DNA of 64,000 bases from Yersinia rohdei ATCC 43380 (GCF_000173775.1 NZ_ACCD01000014.1:1-64000); one strand, 5' to 3'; counted from the first letter of the stretch, positions 20,584 through 32,997 are shown. Made by a program: numbers and translations. Notes: generated from the sequence alone by a model not told the origin.

Positions 20584-21081
20584 TTATTTAACCTGTTTCA
20601 GCACGTCTGCAGTGATGTCTTTAGATGGGTCTGCATATGCCACAGCATTTGCATCAATAACCACATCATAACCACCTTTGCTAGCGACAGATTTAACAGC
20701 ATCCTGGATACGGCTCAGGATTTTGTTACGTTCTTCGTTCTGACGTTTGCGGTTATCTTGCTCAAAAGCCTGGGCTTTTTGCGAGAAAGCATCACGTTGT
20801 TTCATGATGTCTTGTTCCGTCTTAGAACGATCGCTCGCTTTCATGGTTGAAGCATCACGCTGGAATTTCTGCATTTTTGCTTGCAGATCTTGTTCCATTT
20901 TTTGCAGTTCGGATGCACGCCCTTTGAATTCATTTTCCAATTGCTTAGCTACGGTTTCACGCGCAGGCAGTTGTTGGAAAATGCTGGAAACGTTCACAAT
21001 AGCAATTTTGTCAGCGGCTTGAACGCTGGCTGAAGCAGCCAATGCTAAACCAAGACCTGCGGCACACAACCACTTTTTCAC
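20584..21081 (-). CDS. skp: Periplasmic chaperone Skp (OmpH)
   Basis: Trimeric chaperone that carries unfolded outer-membrane proteins across the periplasm to the BAM complex. The GTG start at 21081, with AAGGAG upstream, gives a clean signal peptide ([22 protein letters not shown]) and a mature protein starting ADKIAIVN. The upstream in-frame start would add 17 hydrophilic residues before the signal and is rejected. The middle ~90 residues are Lys/Glu/Gln-rich coiled coil, forming the tentacles. 165 aa, between bamA and lpxD. Confidence 0.96.
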   Translation of the reverse strand: MKKWLCAAGLGLALAASASVQAADKIAIVNVSSIFQQLPARETVAKQLENEFKGRASELQKMEQDLQAKMQKFQRDASTMKASDRSKTEQDIMKQRDAFSQKAQAFEQDNRKRQNEERNKILSRIQDAVKSVASKGGYDVVIDANAVAYADPSKDITADVLKQVK

Positions 21082-21239
21082 TATAAACTCCTTACCATTA
21101 CCCGTTTGTGTCAGAGACACCTTGAAGTGCACTTAATACCGAATAATCCCGAAGAAAGCGCCAACCTGAGCTGACGCTACGTTAGGTTATTTCAACTACC
21201 AGTGCTGTCTTTAAAATTAAGAACTGCTTTACCAATCAA

Positions 21240-23627
21240 TTACCAAGTTTTACCAATGTTAAACTGGAATTGCTCTGACTTATCGCCTTCGTAATCTTTA
21301 ACCGGTTTAGCATATGAGAACACTAACGGCCCTAATGGAGACATCCATTGCAGGGACACACCGGCAGATACACGAATATTACTGGCTTTACTGTAATCAG
21401 GTATCCCCGCAGCGCGTGTCTGTGCGGTGTTTTCCCAATTGGTATCCCATACAGTACCGGAGTCAATGAAGAATGAGGTACGTACTGAGTTCGAGTATTT
21501 CTCGCTAATAAACGGTGTCGGTGTAATCAATTCTAAACTGGCCACCGCCATCGCATTACCACCAACCGCATCGGTAGAGTCGCGCACGGAGCCATCAGCA
21601 TTAGTATAGTACGCAGCTTTAGGGCCGATGTTATTTGACCGGAAACCACGTACGGTACTGGAACCACCGGCATAGAAGTTTTCGTAGAATGGCATCTCTT
21701 TAGAACCAATACCATCACCGTAACCTAGACGACCGCGCCCCAAGAGTACCCATGAACGATCTTCATCTAATGGCTGGTAAGCAGATGTATCAAAAGTAAT
21801 TTTATAGAACTCGTTATCAGAGCCCGGCACAGTTACTTTTGTATTAACTGATGATTTAACACCCGAGGTTGGGAAGAAACCACGGTCAAGGTTGTTATAT
21901 GTCCAACCCAGATTCAGTGTGAAATCATCTGCGGTGAAGCTTGCACGATCAGTCAGATTAGGGTCCTGACCAACAGACTCAAGATATCGCCACATCGCGA
22001 CTTGCGGTTCCATATCAGATAGATCGTTATGGACGTAACCTAAGCCAACACGCAACGAGTTATTCTCATTGATTGGGAAGCCTAAAGTACCGTCAACACC
22101 GTAGCTGCTGTTGGTATAGCCGGACAGGTCTGCGTTATCTGCTTTAAAGTCATTATAGAAGATACGCCCGCCCAGACTTACACCATCAACAGTGAAGTAA
22201 GGGTCAGTTAAGGTAAATTCAGCGTATGTCTGGTAGTCATTCTTCGTGCCGTTAATACCGACGGTATTACCAGTACCCAACCAGTTATCTTGCTGAACAC
22301 CAACCTGGAAGCTCACGCCACTTTCAGTACCGTAACCGATACCAAAGTTCAGGCTACCTGTGTTTCGTTCTTTAACTTTGTAGGTGACATCAACCAGATC
22401 GTCGGTTCCCGGAACACGTTGAGTTTCAACCTCAACAGTTTCGAAATAGCCCAAACGGTTCAAACGTTCTTTACCGGCTTCAACCTGATCATTACCCAGC
22501 CACGCACCTTCCATCTGACGCATTTCACGGCGCAACACAGAGTCTTTACTGGTGTCATTGCCTTCGAAACGAACATTTCGGACATAGAAACGGTTACCCG
22601 CATCTACATTGATACGTAACGTGACAGTCTTGTCAGCATCGTTAATTTCAGGTTGAGAAACCACGCGTGGATAGGCGTAACCATAACGGCCTAACATCTT
22701 TTTGATGTCTTCTTCCATGCGTGTAACTTTACTGCCGTTAAACAATTCACCCGGCTCAATCTTAGTGAGCTTTTCAGCTTCAGATTGATGACCTGCAAGA
22801 TTGCCGCTCACAACCACACTGTTAAGCTTGTATTGATTGCCTTCAGTAATATTGATTGTGATATAGATGCCTTTTTTATCTGGCGTCAGACTCACTTGAG
22901 TTGAATCGATATTAAAGCGAGCATAACCACGATCCAGATAGAAACTGCGCAAGGTTTCAAGGTCACCTGCCAATTTCTGCTTCTGATATTTGCGGTCGCC
23001 AACTACGTTCCACCATGGCACTTCATCACGCAATTGGAAGCGGGAAATCAGCTCATCAGTGGTGAAACTGTGGTTACCAACAATGTTAATCTGCTGAATT
23101 TTTGCAGAAACACCTTCAGTAAAGACCAGTTTGAGATCAACACGATTACGTGGCAATGGCGTAACAACAGCTTTCACTGAAGCACTGTATTTACCCACGC
23201 TGTAGTAGAAGTCTTCGAGTCCTTTTTCAATGTTGGATATAGTGGTACGGTCCAGGGCTTCGCCAACCCGGACGCCAGAGGCTTCCAGATTCTGCTTAAG
23301 CATGTCATCTTTCACCGCTTTATTACCGGAGAAAGTGATGCTGGCAATCGTTGGGCGTTCTTTGACTTGAACAATCAGCGTATCACCATCGCGCAGGACG
23401 CGAACGTCCTCGAAGTTGCCTGTAGCAAACAACGCACGGATAGTTTTACCGATGTCATCATCACTGACGGTATCGCCTACGCGAACCGGCATATTAAGTA
23501 ACGCCGCACCAACGGCGACCCGTTGCAGGCCTTCGAAATGAATATCTTTCACTACGAACCCGTCTGCACCGTATACGGTGGCGCTGCCAAACAGCAGCGA
23601 CGCTATGAGCAACTTTTTCATCGCCAT
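21240..23627 (-). CDS. bamA: Outer-membrane protein assembly factor BamA
   Basis: Essential Omp85 protein that folds beta-barrels into the outer membrane. The 795-aa precursor has a signal peptide ([20 protein letters not shown]), five POTRA domains (~residues 24-420) and a 16-strand barrel. The barrel has the VRGF motif of loop 6 in [12 protein letters not shown] and a C-terminal aromatic FNIGKTW. The extracellular loop after VRGF is shorter than in E. coli and lacks its cysteine pair, as far as I recall that sequence. It follows rseP by 36 bp. Confidence 0.98.
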   Translation of the reverse strand: MAMKKLLIASLLFGSATVYGADGFVVKDIHFEGLQRVAVGAALLNMPVRVGDTVSDDDIGKTIRALFATGNFEDVRVLRDGDTLIVQVKERPTIASITFSGNKAVKDDMLKQNLEASGVRVGEALDRTTISNIEKGLEDFYYSVGKYSASVKAVVTPLPRNRVDLKLVFTEGVSAKIQQINIVGNHSFTTDELISRFQLRDEVPWWNVVGDRKYQKQKLAGDLETLRSFYLDRGYARFNIDSTQVSLTPDKKGIYITINITEGNQYKLNSVVVSGNLAGHQSEAEKLTKIEPGELFNGSKVTRMEEDIKKMLGRYGYAYPRVVSQPEINDADKTVTLRINVDAGNRFYVRNVRFEGNDTSKDSVLRREMRQMEGAWLGNDQVEAGKERLNRLGYFETVEVETQRVPGTDDLVDVTYKVKERNTGSLNFGIGYGTESGVSFQVGVQQDNWLGTGNTVGINGTKNDYQTYAEFTLTDPYFTVDGVSLGGRIFYNDFKADNADLSGYTNSSYGVDGTLGFPINENNSLRVGLGYVHNDLSDMEPQVAMWRYLESVGQDPNLTDRASFTADDFTLNLGWTYNNLDRGFFPTSGVKSSVNTKVTVPGSDNEFYKITFDTSAYQPLDEDRSWVLLGRGRLGYGDGIGSKEMPFYENFYAGGSSTVRGFRSNNIGPKAAYYTNADGSVRDSTDAVGGNAMAVASLELITPTPFISEKYSNSVRTSFFIDSGTVWDTNWENTAQTRAAGIPDYSKASNIRVSAGVSLQWMSPLGPLVFSYAKPVKDYEGDKSEQFQFNIGKTW

Positions 23628-23663
23628 CGTTGTTATGCGTTCTTCCTAACCTATCCCCAGCCG

Positions 23664-25019
23664 TTAAAGGCGGGAGAAATCATTGAAAAGTGCAAGCCCC
23701 ATTAATAACACCAGTAAAACTGAACCGATGCGATAACTGAAGTCCTGTACTCGCTCAGAAACCGGCCCACCCTTCAGCTTTTCTATCGCCAGGAAGAGCA
23801 GGTGTCCACCATCTAACACTGGTAACGGGAACAAATTGATAATACCCAAGTTGACACTGATCAGTGCCAAAAACATCAGGTAATACACCAACCCGTACTC
23901 AGCTGAAACCCCAGCACCTTGTGCAATAGATATCGGGCCACTCAAGTTATTCAGCTTAACATCACCAGTAATCAGTTTACCCAACATGCTTACCGTCAAG
24001 CGCATCAACTGCCAGGTTTTATCCCCAGCTTGGTAGAATGCAGTAAACGGATCATATTGGCGAATCGTTCTATATTCATCCGGAAGCGGTATAACTTTCG
24101 GCACTACACCCGCAAAACCTTCACTGCGGTTTTCTCCAACCGATTTTGTATCTGGTATCAAGGTTAAAGACAAGGGGGTACCACCCCTTTCAATATCTAA
24201 CTCCAGTGCGTTACCGGGGTTATCTCGAACTTGTAGAACAAATGTTTGCCAGCTACCCAATGGCTGCCCGCCAACTTTAACTATCCGATCCCCTGCTTGT
24301 AAACCTGCCTTTTCTGCCGCTGACCCTGGTTGGACTTCAGCCAAGACGGATTCAATCTGCGGGCCACGAGGAATAATGCCTAATGCAACGACGGGATCTT
24401 GTTTATCTGGTTCAAATTGCCACTGACGCAAATCTAATGTTTTTTGCACCACATTGGCAGAACCAAATGGAGCAACACCAATTTGTGTTTGTTGGTCGCC
24501 AATTTTGCCAACTAATGCCAAACGAACAGAATCCCAGTCAGGCGTTTCGATACCATCTACCGACTTAAGTTCCATCCCCGGAGAAATATTGGCTTGTGCA
24601 GCAATGGATTGTGGCGAAATATCACCCACAACCGGGCGTACACTCGGCACTCCAATGATAAACACCAGCCAGTAAGCAATGACAGCAAAAAGGAAGTTAG
24701 CTATAGGGCCCGCGCTGACGATTGCCGCGCGTTGTAAAACAGTTTTGTTGTTAAAAGATTGATGGCGTAATTCTGGCGCGACGGCCTCTACGCGCTCATC
24801 CAACATTTTAACATAGCCACCCAGCGGGATAAGGGCGATAACATACTCAGTACCCTGACGATCAGTCCGGCGCCACAAAGCTTTGCCAAAACCAATAGAA
24901 AAGCGCTCGACGCGGACACCACAGCGCCGCGCCACCCAAAAGTGGCCGAACTCATGCACTGTAATTAAGATCCCCAGTGCGACAATAAACGCGGCCAGGC
25001 TCCAGAGTATGCTCATCAT
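23664..25019 (-). CDS. rseP: Sigma-E regulator site-2 protease RseP
   Basis: Inner-membrane zinc metalloprotease that makes the second cut in anti-sigma factor RseA and also clears signal peptides. The 451-aa protein has HEFGH (residues 22-26) in its first membrane segment and the third zinc ligand in [10 protein letters not shown] near residue 400. Two PDZ domains lie between ([18 protein letters not shown] and [16 protein letters not shown]). It starts with two consecutive ATGs (25019, 25016). It lies between cdsA and bamA, as in E. coli. Confidence 0.97.
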   Translation of the reverse strand: MMSILWSLAAFIVALGILITVHEFGHFWVARRCGVRVERFSIGFGKALWRRTDRQGTEYVIALIPLGGYVKMLDERVEAVAPELRHQSFNNKTVLQRAAIVSAGPIANFLFAVIAYWLVFIIGVPSVRPVVGDISPQSIAAQANISPGMELKSVDGIETPDWDSVRLALVGKIGDQQTQIGVAPFGSANVVQKTLDLRQWQFEPDKQDPVVALGIIPRGPQIESVLAEVQPGSAAEKAGLQAGDRIVKVGGQPLGSWQTFVLQVRDNPGNALELDIERGGTPLSLTLIPDTKSVGENRSEGFAGVVPKVIPLPDEYRTIRQYDPFTAFYQAGDKTWQLMRLTVSMLGKLITGDVKLNNLSGPISIAQGAGVSAEYGLVYYLMFLALISVNLGIINLFPLPVLDGGHLLFLAIEKLKGGPVSERVQDFSYRIGSVLLVLLMGLALFNDFSRL

Positions 25020-25047
25020 ATTCCCTAAACTCCCCGTCAGTGACGGA

Positions 25048-25896
25048 TTAAAACACTAACAGCATTAAGCAGGCAAATACCGGCACAGCTGCGGTCAGGC
25101 TATCGATACGATCCAGTATCCCACCATGACCAGGAATCAAATGACCACTGTCTTTGATTCCCGCTTCACGTTTAAACATACTTTCGGTCAAATCGCCGAG
25201 TACCGAGGCCAGTGCAGCAACCACGGAACAGATTAACAGCTTTTCTGGGATAATATCCAACGGAGCATATCGACCAAACAACCATGATATCAGAGCTGAT
25301 GTCAGTAAACCGCCAATTAATCCTTCCCATGTTTTACCTGGTGATACTTTAGGCGCTAATTTGTGTTTACCAAATAGTTTTCCGAACATATAAGCGCCGG
25401 AATCAGCTCCCCACACCAAGAGCATCACATACAGCAGCCACCAGGCACCGATATCATGGTTCTGTTCATAGCCATACTGGCGCAGCGCAACCATACCCCA
25501 GAAGAATGGGATAATAGTTAAAATGCCGAAAATTATGCGTAAGAGACGAGAATCACGCCAGAATGCCGCAGATTTTGGATAAGTCAGTACCAACAATAAT
25601 GCGGCGCCCCACCAGCCCATAGAGAGCCAGAGTGGCACACTCACTTGTGCGAGGTGAATTGAATGCTGGTAGGCTGGGAGACTAAGCAGCATTAACACAA
25701 GGAAAAAGCCACAAAGTATGGCGAGCCAAATACGCTGAGAGCGACTGGCAAGCCCGGCTAACTGCCCCCACTCCCAAGCTGCAAGCATGCAAACAAAGAG
25801 AGTAACAATAGCAAAACCAACCGGCGGAAGCAGGAACAGTGCACCAATGACAACCGGAATCAAAATCAAAGCAGTTATGAGACGATACTTCAGCAA
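25048..25896 (-). CDS. cdsA: Phosphatidate cytidylyltransferase
   Basis: Makes CDP-diacylglycerol from phosphatidic acid and CTP, the precursor of all phospholipids. The 282-aa protein is very hydrophobic, with about eight membrane segments. It ends in the CdsA signature, from [21 protein letters not shown] to [10 protein letters not shown], with metal-binding aspartates. It lies 9 bp after uppS. Confidence 0.97.
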   Translation of the reverse strand: MLKYRLITALILIPVVIGALFLLPPVGFAIVTLFVCMLAAWEWGQLAGLASRSQRIWLAILCGFFLVLMLLSLPAYQHSIHLAQVSVPLWLSMGWWGAALLLVLTYPKSAAFWRDSRLLRIIFGILTIIPFFWGMVALRQYGYEQNHDIGAWWLLYVMLLVWGADSGAYMFGKLFGKHKLAPKVSPGKTWEGLIGGLLTSALISWLFGRYAPLDIIPEKLLICSVVAALASVLGDLTESMFKREAGIKDSGHLIPGHGGILDRIDSLTAAVPVFACLMLLVF

Positions 25897-25905
25897 AAGT
25901 TCCCC

Positions 25906-26664
25906 CTAGGATGCAGTGGCATCGATAGGTGTAGTTCCCCCGAAGCGACGCTCGCGTTGTGCAAATGCATTCAGCGCACCTTCAAAGACATGTTCATCAA
26001 AATCAGGCCAGAGTACATCAGTAAAGTAAAGTTCTGCGTAGGCTATTTGCCATAACAAAAAGTTACTGATGCGATGTTCACCACCGGTTCTGATCACTAA
26101 ATCTACCTCAGATTGCTCATGCAGGCAGATATACGAGTTTAGTGCTTCTTCACTGATATCTGCGGGTTGCAACTCACCTCGCTGTACTTGCTCAGCTAAA
26201 TGGCGCACTCCCTGAATAATATCCCAACGGCCACCATAATTGGCAGCAATGTTAAGTTTCAGACCGTCATTGTTTGCAGTTAACTCTTCTGAGCGACGGA
26301 TCCGTTGCTGCAATCGTTCACTAAATCGGCTAATATCACCAATGACGGATAAGCGAACATTATGTTTATGCAGGCTTTTTACTTCGCTGTCCAGTGCTCG
26401 AACAAAAAGTTCCATCAGTGCGGAGACTTCTTGAGCAGGGCGATTCCAGTTTTCACTACTAAAAGCATAAAGTGTGAGCGCATCTAACTGATTATTCGCT
26501 GCAAAACTGACCGCCCGACGAACAGATTTCACTCCTGCTCGATGGCCGAAGACCCTTAATTTACCCTGCTTTTTAGCCCAGCGCCCATTACCGTCCATAA
26601 TAATAGCAACATGGCGTGGATTCAGGGGGGACAAGTTAGCCCTATCTTCATTTACAGACGACAT
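25906..26664 (-). CDS. uppS: Undecaprenyl diphosphate synthase
   Basis: Cis-prenyltransferase that extends farnesyl diphosphate with eight isopentenyl units to make the carrier lipid for peptidoglycan and O-antigen. It is 252 aa. Family motifs are HVAIIMDGNGRWAK with the catalytic aspartate, the FGHRAGVKSVR stretch, TLYAFSSENWNRP, and the C-terminal RTGGEHRISNFLLWQIAYAELYF. A terminator separates it from dxr upstream, so it probably has its own promoter in 26665-26726. Confidence 0.97.
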   Translation of the reverse strand: MSSVNEDRANLSPLNPRHVAIIMDGNGRWAKKQGKLRVFGHRAGVKSVRRAVSFAANNQLDALTLYAFSSENWNRPAQEVSALMELFVRALDSEVKSLHKHNVRLSVIGDISRFSERLQQRIRRSEELTANNDGLKLNIAANYGGRWDIIQGVRHLAEQVQRGELQPADISEEALNSYICLHEQSEVDLVIRTGGEHRISNFLLWQIAYAELYFTDVLWPDFDEHVFEGALNAFAQRERRFGGTTPIDATAS

Positions 26665-26726
26665 AATGCGAACTCATTTCCTCAATAAATCAATTGTTCG
26701 ACTCGAACATTAGGCGGTAAGCACAC

Positions 26727-26755
26727 AAAAAAAGTCGTGTACTAAGTCACGACTT
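26727..26755 (-). terminator. Intrinsic terminator between dxr and uppS
   Basis: On the minus strand AAGTCGTG pairs with CACGACTT (26755-26748 and 26739-26732) around an 8-nt loop, followed by about seven T's. It lies about 135 bp beyond the dxr stop and ends the dxr message before uppS. Confidence 0.85.
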
Positions 26756-26889
26756 CTTCAGTGACAGCCAAAATAGACGGTTTAAATACTTATTAGGCCG
26801 CTAATCAACGGTCTATCTCTCCATTGATGGTGCTGACTATAGCATCTCATCCCAGCCCTAACAAATTCCCACAACAGCTGATTAAGTTT

Positions 26890-28087
26890 TTAATTATTCA
26901 ATTTTGCTATTGCTTCAGTTGCCGTAACACGGGCCTGACGGTCAATCACCAACACTTCTTCCACACTGGTGGGTTCTGCCAACGATAAATGCTCCACGAC
27001 AGTATTATTGATTGCCGCAATGTCAGTGAAACGGATCTCCCCCCCCCAGGAAGGCCATAACCGAAACTTCGTTTGCCGCATTCAAGGCTGTTGTTGCCGC
27101 CTGACCAGCATTACATGCATCAATTGCCAGTTTCAGGCAGGGATAGCGCTGATAATCTGGAGTATCAAAGGTTAGCTCGCGGATTTTGCAGAAATCCAGC
27201 GGGGTAACACCAGAATTAACCCTCTGCGGGTATGCCATCGCGTGTGCGATAGGCGTTCGCATGTCTGGGGTTCCCATCTGCGCCAAAACACTCCCGTCAT
27301 GATAGCGAACCATCGAATGGATAACAGACTGAGGATGTAAAATCACTTCCATCTGCTCAGCGCTGGCATTAAATAACCAACGAGCCTCAATATACTCCAG
27401 CCCTTTATTCATCATAGTCGCTGAATCGACCGAGATTTTACGTCCCATCGACCAATTGGGATGCGCACAAGCCTGATCCGGTGTGACATCAGCAAATTGT
27501 GACAGTGGGATTTCACGCAGTGGCCCACCAGAGCCGGTTAACACTATGCGAGCAACACCATTCTCAGCTAAAGAAGAATAACCTAATTGGCGCTGAATTT
27601 TTTCGGGCAAACTCTGAAAAATGGCATTATGTTCGCTATCAATGGGGAGTAATTGCGCGTGGCTGTGCTGCACTTCATCCATAAACAGCTTGCCGCAAGT
27701 AATCAGCGACTCTTTATTGGCCAGTAATACCTGCTTTCCTTTGCGGATTGCAGCTAATGTGGAAGGCAATCCGGCCACACCAACAATCGCCGCCATCACT
27801 TGGTCGACATCCTCTAAAGCAGCCAGTTCACAGGCCGCCTTTTCACCTGAATAAACTTCAGTTCGTGAGCCGTTTTCAGCCAAGATTTGGCGCAATGCTA
27901 TAGCCGATGACTCATCAGACATTGCAGCATAAAGGGGAGCGAATTCAAGACATTGCTGTGCCATCTGCTCGACATTGCGACCAGCAACCAAGGCAGTTAC
28001 TTTGAATAATTCAGGATTGGCACGCACAACACTCAAAGTGCTGTTGCCGATGGAACCAGTAGAACCAAGAATAGTCAGTTGCTTCAT
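26890..28087 (-). pseudogene. dxr: 1-deoxy-D-xylulose 5-phosphate reductoisomerase Dxr (IspC), frameshifted as written
   Basis: Dxr makes 2-C-methyl-D-erythritol 4-phosphate, the first committed step of the MEP isoprenoid pathway. The N-terminal 350 codons read normally: NADPH motif GSTGSIG, the [10 protein letters not shown] segment, and the catalytic-site loop [10 protein letters not shown]. Then after AFLGG the frame shifts in a run of nine C's (27039-27047; G's in the message) and stops shortly after GDPFH. The other frame picks up immediately with [18 protein letters not shown] and runs to the stop at 26890. Eight bases in the run would restore a 398-aa protein, exactly the E. coli length. 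Dxr is essential where MEP is the only isoprenoid route, so a homopolymer error is most likely. Confidence 0.93.
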
Positions 28088-28154
28088 GAGAGTACTCTGA
28101 ATAACTGTTTTTATGATAGGCGAGACATCAACCTAATAAAACACTGAATCGACT

Positions 28155-28182
28155 AAAAACAAAGCGCCGCCGAAGCGACGCT
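28155..28182 (-). terminator. frr intrinsic terminator
   Basis: Minus-strand stem AGCGTCGC / GCGGCGCT with a TTCG tetraloop (28182-28163), followed by TTGTTTTT. It lies 20 bp after the frr stop. Confidence 0.85.
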
Positions 28183-28201
28183 CTGCCGTTGCGAATGAGG
28201 A

Positions 28202-28759
28202 TTAGAAATCCATCAACTCGGCTTCTTTCGCAGCCAAAGCCGCATCAACTTTCTTGATGAAGATATCGGTCAGCTTTTGGATATCATCTTGAGAACGACG
28301 ATCTTCGTCTTCACTAATTTCTTTATCTTTCAACAAAGCTTTCAATTTTTCGTTTGCATCACGGCGCACGTTACGTACAGAAACGCGGCCCTGCTCTGCT
28401 TCTGCACGAACAACTTTAATTAAGTCTTTACGACGTTCTTCAGTCAGTGCTGGTAGTGGAACACGAATCACGGTACCGGCAGAAGAAGGATTCAGACCTA
28501 AATCAGAGGTCATGATTGCTTTCTCAACTGCGGCACTCAAGCTGCGGTCAAAGACAGTCAACGCCAGAGTGCGGGAGTCTTCAACAACGATGTTAGCTAA
28601 CTGGCGCAATGGCGTCGCGGTGCCATAATACTCAACCTGAATGCCATCAAGAATACTTGGAGAAGCACGGCCGGTACGAATCTTACTGATATGAGTCAGG
28701 AAGGCTTCGAAGCATTTTTCCATGCGAACTTCAGTGTCTTTTTTAATTTCGTTAATCAC
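28202..28759 (-). CDS. frr: Ribosome recycling factor
   Basis: RRF splits post-termination ribosomes together with EF-G. 185 aa, the same length as in E. coli. The three-helix bundle domain includes [21 protein letters not shown]. The conserved [17 protein letters not shown] and [13 protein letters not shown] blocks are present. It starts with GTG, as the E. coli gene does. It lies between pyrH and dxr and is followed by a terminator. Confidence 0.97.
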   Translation of the reverse strand: MINEIKKDTEVRMEKCFEAFLTHISKIRTGRASPSILDGIQVEYYGTATPLRQLANIVVEDSRTLALTVFDRSLSAAVEKAIMTSDLGLNPSSAGTVIRVPLPALTEERRKDLIKVVRAEAEQGRVSVRNVRRDANEKLKALLKDKEISEDEDRRSQDDIQKLTDIFIKKVDAALAAKEAELMDF

Positions 28760-28891
28760 GTTGTAAACCCTTGGAAACTGGTTACTTGGCAGGCCATAGC
28801 TTAAGTATAGCCGGTGAATATATAAACCAACAGTTGCTGGCTAAAGGGGCAAGCCGTCAATCCAGATGCCCCTGACAGTACAGGAAGTCGC

Positions 28892-29638
28892 TTATTTAGC
28901 TACCGCAGTCACTTCTTTAGTGATCAACGTCCCTTCATTTTCACCCATCACTACACGGCGTAGAGCGCCAGGTTTATTCATGTTGAAGACACGAATTGGC
29001 AGGTTATGATCACGGGCCAAAGTGAAGGCTGCCAGATCCATAACTTTCAGCTCACGCTCTAAAACGTCCTGATAGGTTAACTGTTCGTACAATGTCGCGT
29101 CAGGATTTTTCACCGGATCTGCGGAGTAAACCCCATCTACTTTGGTTGCTTTTAACACAACATCAGCTTCAATTTCGATACCGCGCAAACAAGCCGCAGA
29201 ATCTGTGGTGAAGAATGGGTTACCTGTACCCGCAGCAAAAATTACCACCCGGTTGTGACGCAGCAGGCTAATTGCTTCGGCCCAGCTGTAATTATCACAC
29301 ACACCATTAAGTGGAATAGCAGACATCAGGCGGGCGTTCACATAGGCACGGTGCAGTGCATCTCGCATTGCCAGGCCGTTCATGACGGTAGCCAGCATTC
29401 CCATGTGGTCGCCCACTACGCGGTTCATCCCTGCCTGTGCTAAACCGGCACCGCGGAATAAGTTACCACCGCCAATGACCACACCGACCTGAATGCCCAA
29501 TTCGACCAGCTCTTTAACTTCTTGAGCCATGCGATCCAAAACGCTTGCGTCGATACCAAAACCTTCTGCACCTTGCAGGGCTTCGCCACTAAGCTTAAGC
29601 AGGATACGCTGATATACGGGTTTTGCATTGGTTGCCAT
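28892..29638 (-). CDS. pyrH: Uridylate kinase
   Basis: Phosphorylates UMP to UDP; hexameric, allosterically activated by GTP and inhibited by UTP. The 248-aa protein belongs to the amino-acid-kinase fold: [12 protein letters not shown] at the N-terminus, [27 protein letters not shown], and [16 protein letters not shown]. The extra C-terminal residues (KEVTAVAK) are a short extension beyond the E. coli protein. An ERIC lies between it and tsf. Confidence 0.97.
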   Translation of the reverse strand: MATNAKPVYQRILLKLSGEALQGAEGFGIDASVLDRMAQEVKELVELGIQVGVVIGGGNLFRGAGLAQAGMNRVVGDHMGMLATVMNGLAMRDALHRAYVNARLMSAIPLNGVCDNYSWAEAISLLRHNRVVIFAAGTGNPFFTTDSAACLRGIEIEADVVLKATKVDGVYSADPVKNPDATLYEQLTYQDVLERELKVMDLAAFTLARDHNLPIRVFNMNKPGALRRVVMGENEGTLITKEVTAVAK

Positions 29639-29732
29639 GGTGTTCTGTCCTAAGCAGCAGTAATAATATTGGAGACTTGACCGTCAGGACTTCAAAACAA
29701 TATTTTGCATTGAAAACTGACCGGACTAAGCT

Positions 29733-29858
29733 TATACCCTAAATAATTCGAGTTGTAGGAAGACAACAACTAAGTGAATCCTTCGGAACTTACGTAAGTA
29801 AATGACCGAGGTAAACAAAGGCTGTCAGCACACCTGTAACTTGAAAAATGACGGATAT
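29733..29858 (+). repeat. ERIC element, near full length (126 bp)
   Basis: Runs from TATACCC to GACGGATAT. It contains the classic ERIC core GTGAATCCTTCGGAACTTACG, then TAAGTAAATGACCGAGG, and the closing AACTTGAAAAATGACGG. It lies between pyrH and tsf, which share a direction, so read-through RNA would contain its reverse complement as a long hairpin. Confidence 0.9.
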
Positions 29859-29865
29859 CGAGTGG

Positions 29866-29894
29866 ATAAAATGGAACCGCCGATTGGCGGCCCC
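29866..29894 (-). terminator. tsf intrinsic terminator
   Basis: A 9-bp stem with two G-T pairs, GGGGCCGCC / GGCGGTTCC with an AATC loop (29894-29873 on the minus strand), followed by ATTTTAT. It lies 10 bp after the tsf stop and just before the ERIC, so the rpsB-tsf message should mostly end here. Confidence 0.75.
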
Positions 29895-29904
29895 ATTTTT
29901 AGCA

Positions 29905-30762
29905 TTAAGACTGTTTGCTCATTGCTGCAACTTCTGCAGCAAAGTCAGTCTCAACTTTCTCAATGCCTTCGCCCACTTCGAAGCGGATGAAGTTTACAAC
30001 GTCAGCTTTCTTCTCTTTCAACAGATCGCCAACAGTTTTGCTTGGGTCCATAACGAAGTGCTGACCAGTCAGAGAAACTTCGCCGGTGAACTTACGCATA
30101 CGGCCTTCAACCATCTTCTCAGCAATTTCACGTGGTTTGCCGGATTCGATAGCGATGTCCAACTGGATCTGGTGCTCACGAGCAACAACTTCAGCAGGAA
30201 CATCTTCTGGCTTAACGTATTCAGGCTTGCTTGCAGCAATGTGCATAGCAATGTGCTTAACCAGCTCTTCATCAGCGCCAGTTGCTGCAACCAGAACACC
30301 GATACGCGCGCCGTGCAGGTAAGTACCCAGAACATCGCCTTCCAGAACAGCAACACGACGAATGTTGATGTTCTCGCCGATTTTAGCAACCAGGTTAGCG
30401 CGTTGTTCTTCGAACTTAGCTTTCAGAACGTCGATATCAGCGATTTTGTCAGCCAGAGCTGCATTGATAACTTCTTCGCCGAATGCTTTGAAGCCAGCAT
30501 CTTTAGCAACGAAGTCAGTTTCGCAGTTCAGTTCCAGAATCACACCGTATTTACCGTCGGCTGAAACTTTAGCCAGGATGATACCTTCAGCAGCGATACG
30601 GCCTGCTTTCTTGGCAGCTTTAGCCTGACCAGATTTACGCATATTGTCGATGGCAAGCTCAATGTCGCCGTTAGCTTCAACCAACGCCTTTTTACATTCC
30701 ATCATGCCTGCGGCAGTACGATCACGCAGTTCTTTTACCAAAGCAGCGGTAATAGCAACCAT
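29905..30762 (-). CDS. tsf: Elongation factor Ts
   Basis: Guanine-nucleotide exchange factor for EF-Tu. The 285-aa protein begins [21 protein letters not shown], with the family's TGAGMMDCK-like region next (here [12 protein letters not shown]). It has the two-part core and the conserved [10 protein letters not shown] motif that inserts into EF-Tu. I choose the ATG at 30762; the upstream in-frame start (30801) lies in the spacer and adds 13 unmatched residues. Co-transcribed with rpsB through a hairpin-bearing spacer. Confidence 0.97.
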   Translation of the reverse strand: MVAITAALVKELRDRTAAGMMECKKALVEANGDIELAIDNMRKSGQAKAAKKAGRIAAEGIILAKVSADGKYGVILELNCETDFVAKDAGFKAFGEEVINAALADKIADIDVLKAKFEEQRANLVAKIGENINIRRVAVLEGDVLGTYLHGARIGVLVAATGADEELVKHIAMHIAASKPEYVKPEDVPAEVVAREHQIQLDIAIESGKPREIAEKMVEGRMRKFTGEVSLTGQHFVMDPSKTVGDLLKEKKADVVNFIRFEVGEGIEKVETDFAAEVAAMSKQS

Positions 30763-30812
30763 TTCAATTTCCTCGGTTCTCTTGTGAAAACAAGATCTCA
30801 CATTAGATACGC

Positions 30813-30836
30813 AAAGGGGGCCTATAAAGGCCCCCT
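30813..30836 (-). terminator. rpsB-tsf intergenic attenuator hairpin
   Basis: AGGGGGCC pairs with GGCCCCCT around a 6-nt TTTATA loop (30836-30815 on the minus strand), followed by only TTT. The short U-tract suggests a partial terminator that lets some transcripts continue to tsf, adjusting the S2 to EF-Ts ratio. A similar hairpin occurs in E. coli. Confidence 0.65.
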
Positions 30837-30889
30837 AACCAACATATTTCAATACCTGGTTAATAAGGGCTCACAACGAGCCTGACTTA

Positions 30890-32002
<1,113 letters not shown>

Positions 32003-32794
32003 ATGGCAATCTCAATCAAAACACCTGAAGATATTCAAAAAATGCGCGTTGCTGGCCGTCTGGCGGCTGAAGTGCTGGAAATCATTGAACCCTACGTAAA
32101 ACCGGGGGTTAGCACTGGTGAGCTTGATCGTATTTGTCACGACCATATCACCAACCACCAACAGGCTATTTCTGCGTGTTTGAACTATCACGGTTTCCCT
32201 AAATCAGTTTGTATTTCAGTGAATGAAGTGATTTGTCACGGCATTCCAAGTGATGAAAAAATACTGAAAGATGGCGATATCGTGAACATCGACGTGACCG
32301 TAATTAAAGACGGTTTTCACGGCGACACCTCAAAAATGTTTATTGCCGGTAAGCCAACTATTCTGGGTGAGCGCCTGTGCCGCGTGGCGCAAGAAAGCTT
32401 GTATCTGGCAATCAAGATGGTCAAGCCGGGTATCCGCTTGCGCACCCTGGGTAAAGAAATACAGAAATATGTTGAAGCAGAGAATTTCTCTGTGGTGCGG
32501 GAATATTGCGGTCACGGCATTGGTGTGGGTTTCCACGAAGAACCCCAGGTACTTCATTATGATGCCGATGACGGTGGCGTTGTCTTGCAGACCGGTATGG
32601 CGTTCACCATTGAACCTATGGTCAATGCTGGCGATTACCGCATTCGTACCATGAAAGACGGCTGGACGGTAAAAACTAAAGATCGCAGCTTGTCGGCGCA
32701 GTATGAGCATACTATTGTGGTAACCGATAACGGCTGCGAAATAATGACGTTGCGTAAGGATGACACCATCCCCAACATCATAACGCACGAGTAA
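32003..32794 (+). CDS. map: Methionine aminopeptidase type I
   Basis: Removes the initiator methionine from nascent proteins. 263 aa, the same fold and nearly the same length as E. coli MetAP. The dinuclear metal ligands are visible: D in GDIVNIDVTVIKDG, D in GFHGDTSKMF, H in YCGHGIGVGFHEEP, E in FTIEPMV, and E in SAQYEHTIVV. It is divergent from rpsB, and glnD follows after an intrinsic terminator. Confidence 0.98.
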   Translation: MAISIKTPEDIQKMRVAGRLAAEVLEIIEPYVKPGVSTGELDRICHDHITNHQQAISACLNYHGFPKSVCISVNEVICHGIPSDEKILKDGDIVNIDVTVIKDGFHGDTSKMFIAGKPTILGERLCRVAQESLYLAIKMVKPGIRLRTLGKEIQKYVEAENFSVVREYCGHGIGVGFHEEPQVLHYDADDGGVVLQTGMAFTIEPMVNAGDYRIRTMKDGWTVKTKDRSLSAQYEHTIVVTDNGCEIMTLRKDDTIPNIITHE

Positions 32795-32933
32795 TCATGA
32801 CCAACCGATTCAGGCTGCTGACAAAGTTGATTAGAGGGGAAATGGGGCGTAACGGCGTAAGTTGTCGGAGCACCCATCGCTACAGTCACCCCGACTAACT
32901 CAGAGCTGATAATGTTGCTTTGTCATCAAACTC

Positions 32934-32958
32934 AGCCGGCAACCGCCGGCTTTTTTTT
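32934..32958 (+). terminator. Intrinsic terminator between map and glnD
   Basis: AGCCGGC pairs with GCCGGCT around AACC (32934-32951), with an eight-T tract (32951-32958). It lies 140 bp past map and 40 bp before glnD, and it argues against starting glnD upstream of it. Confidence 0.85.
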
Positions 32959-32997
32959 GGGCTGCGTTTTCATCGGGTTCTTATTAACGGGGAGCAT

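Noticed and set aside
27039-27047. The C9 tract in dxr as a deliberate phase-variation switch
   Set aside because: Dxr is an essential housekeeping enzyme and the downstream frame is conserved; a miscounted homopolymer is simpler. Kept as a finding only because reads could settle it.
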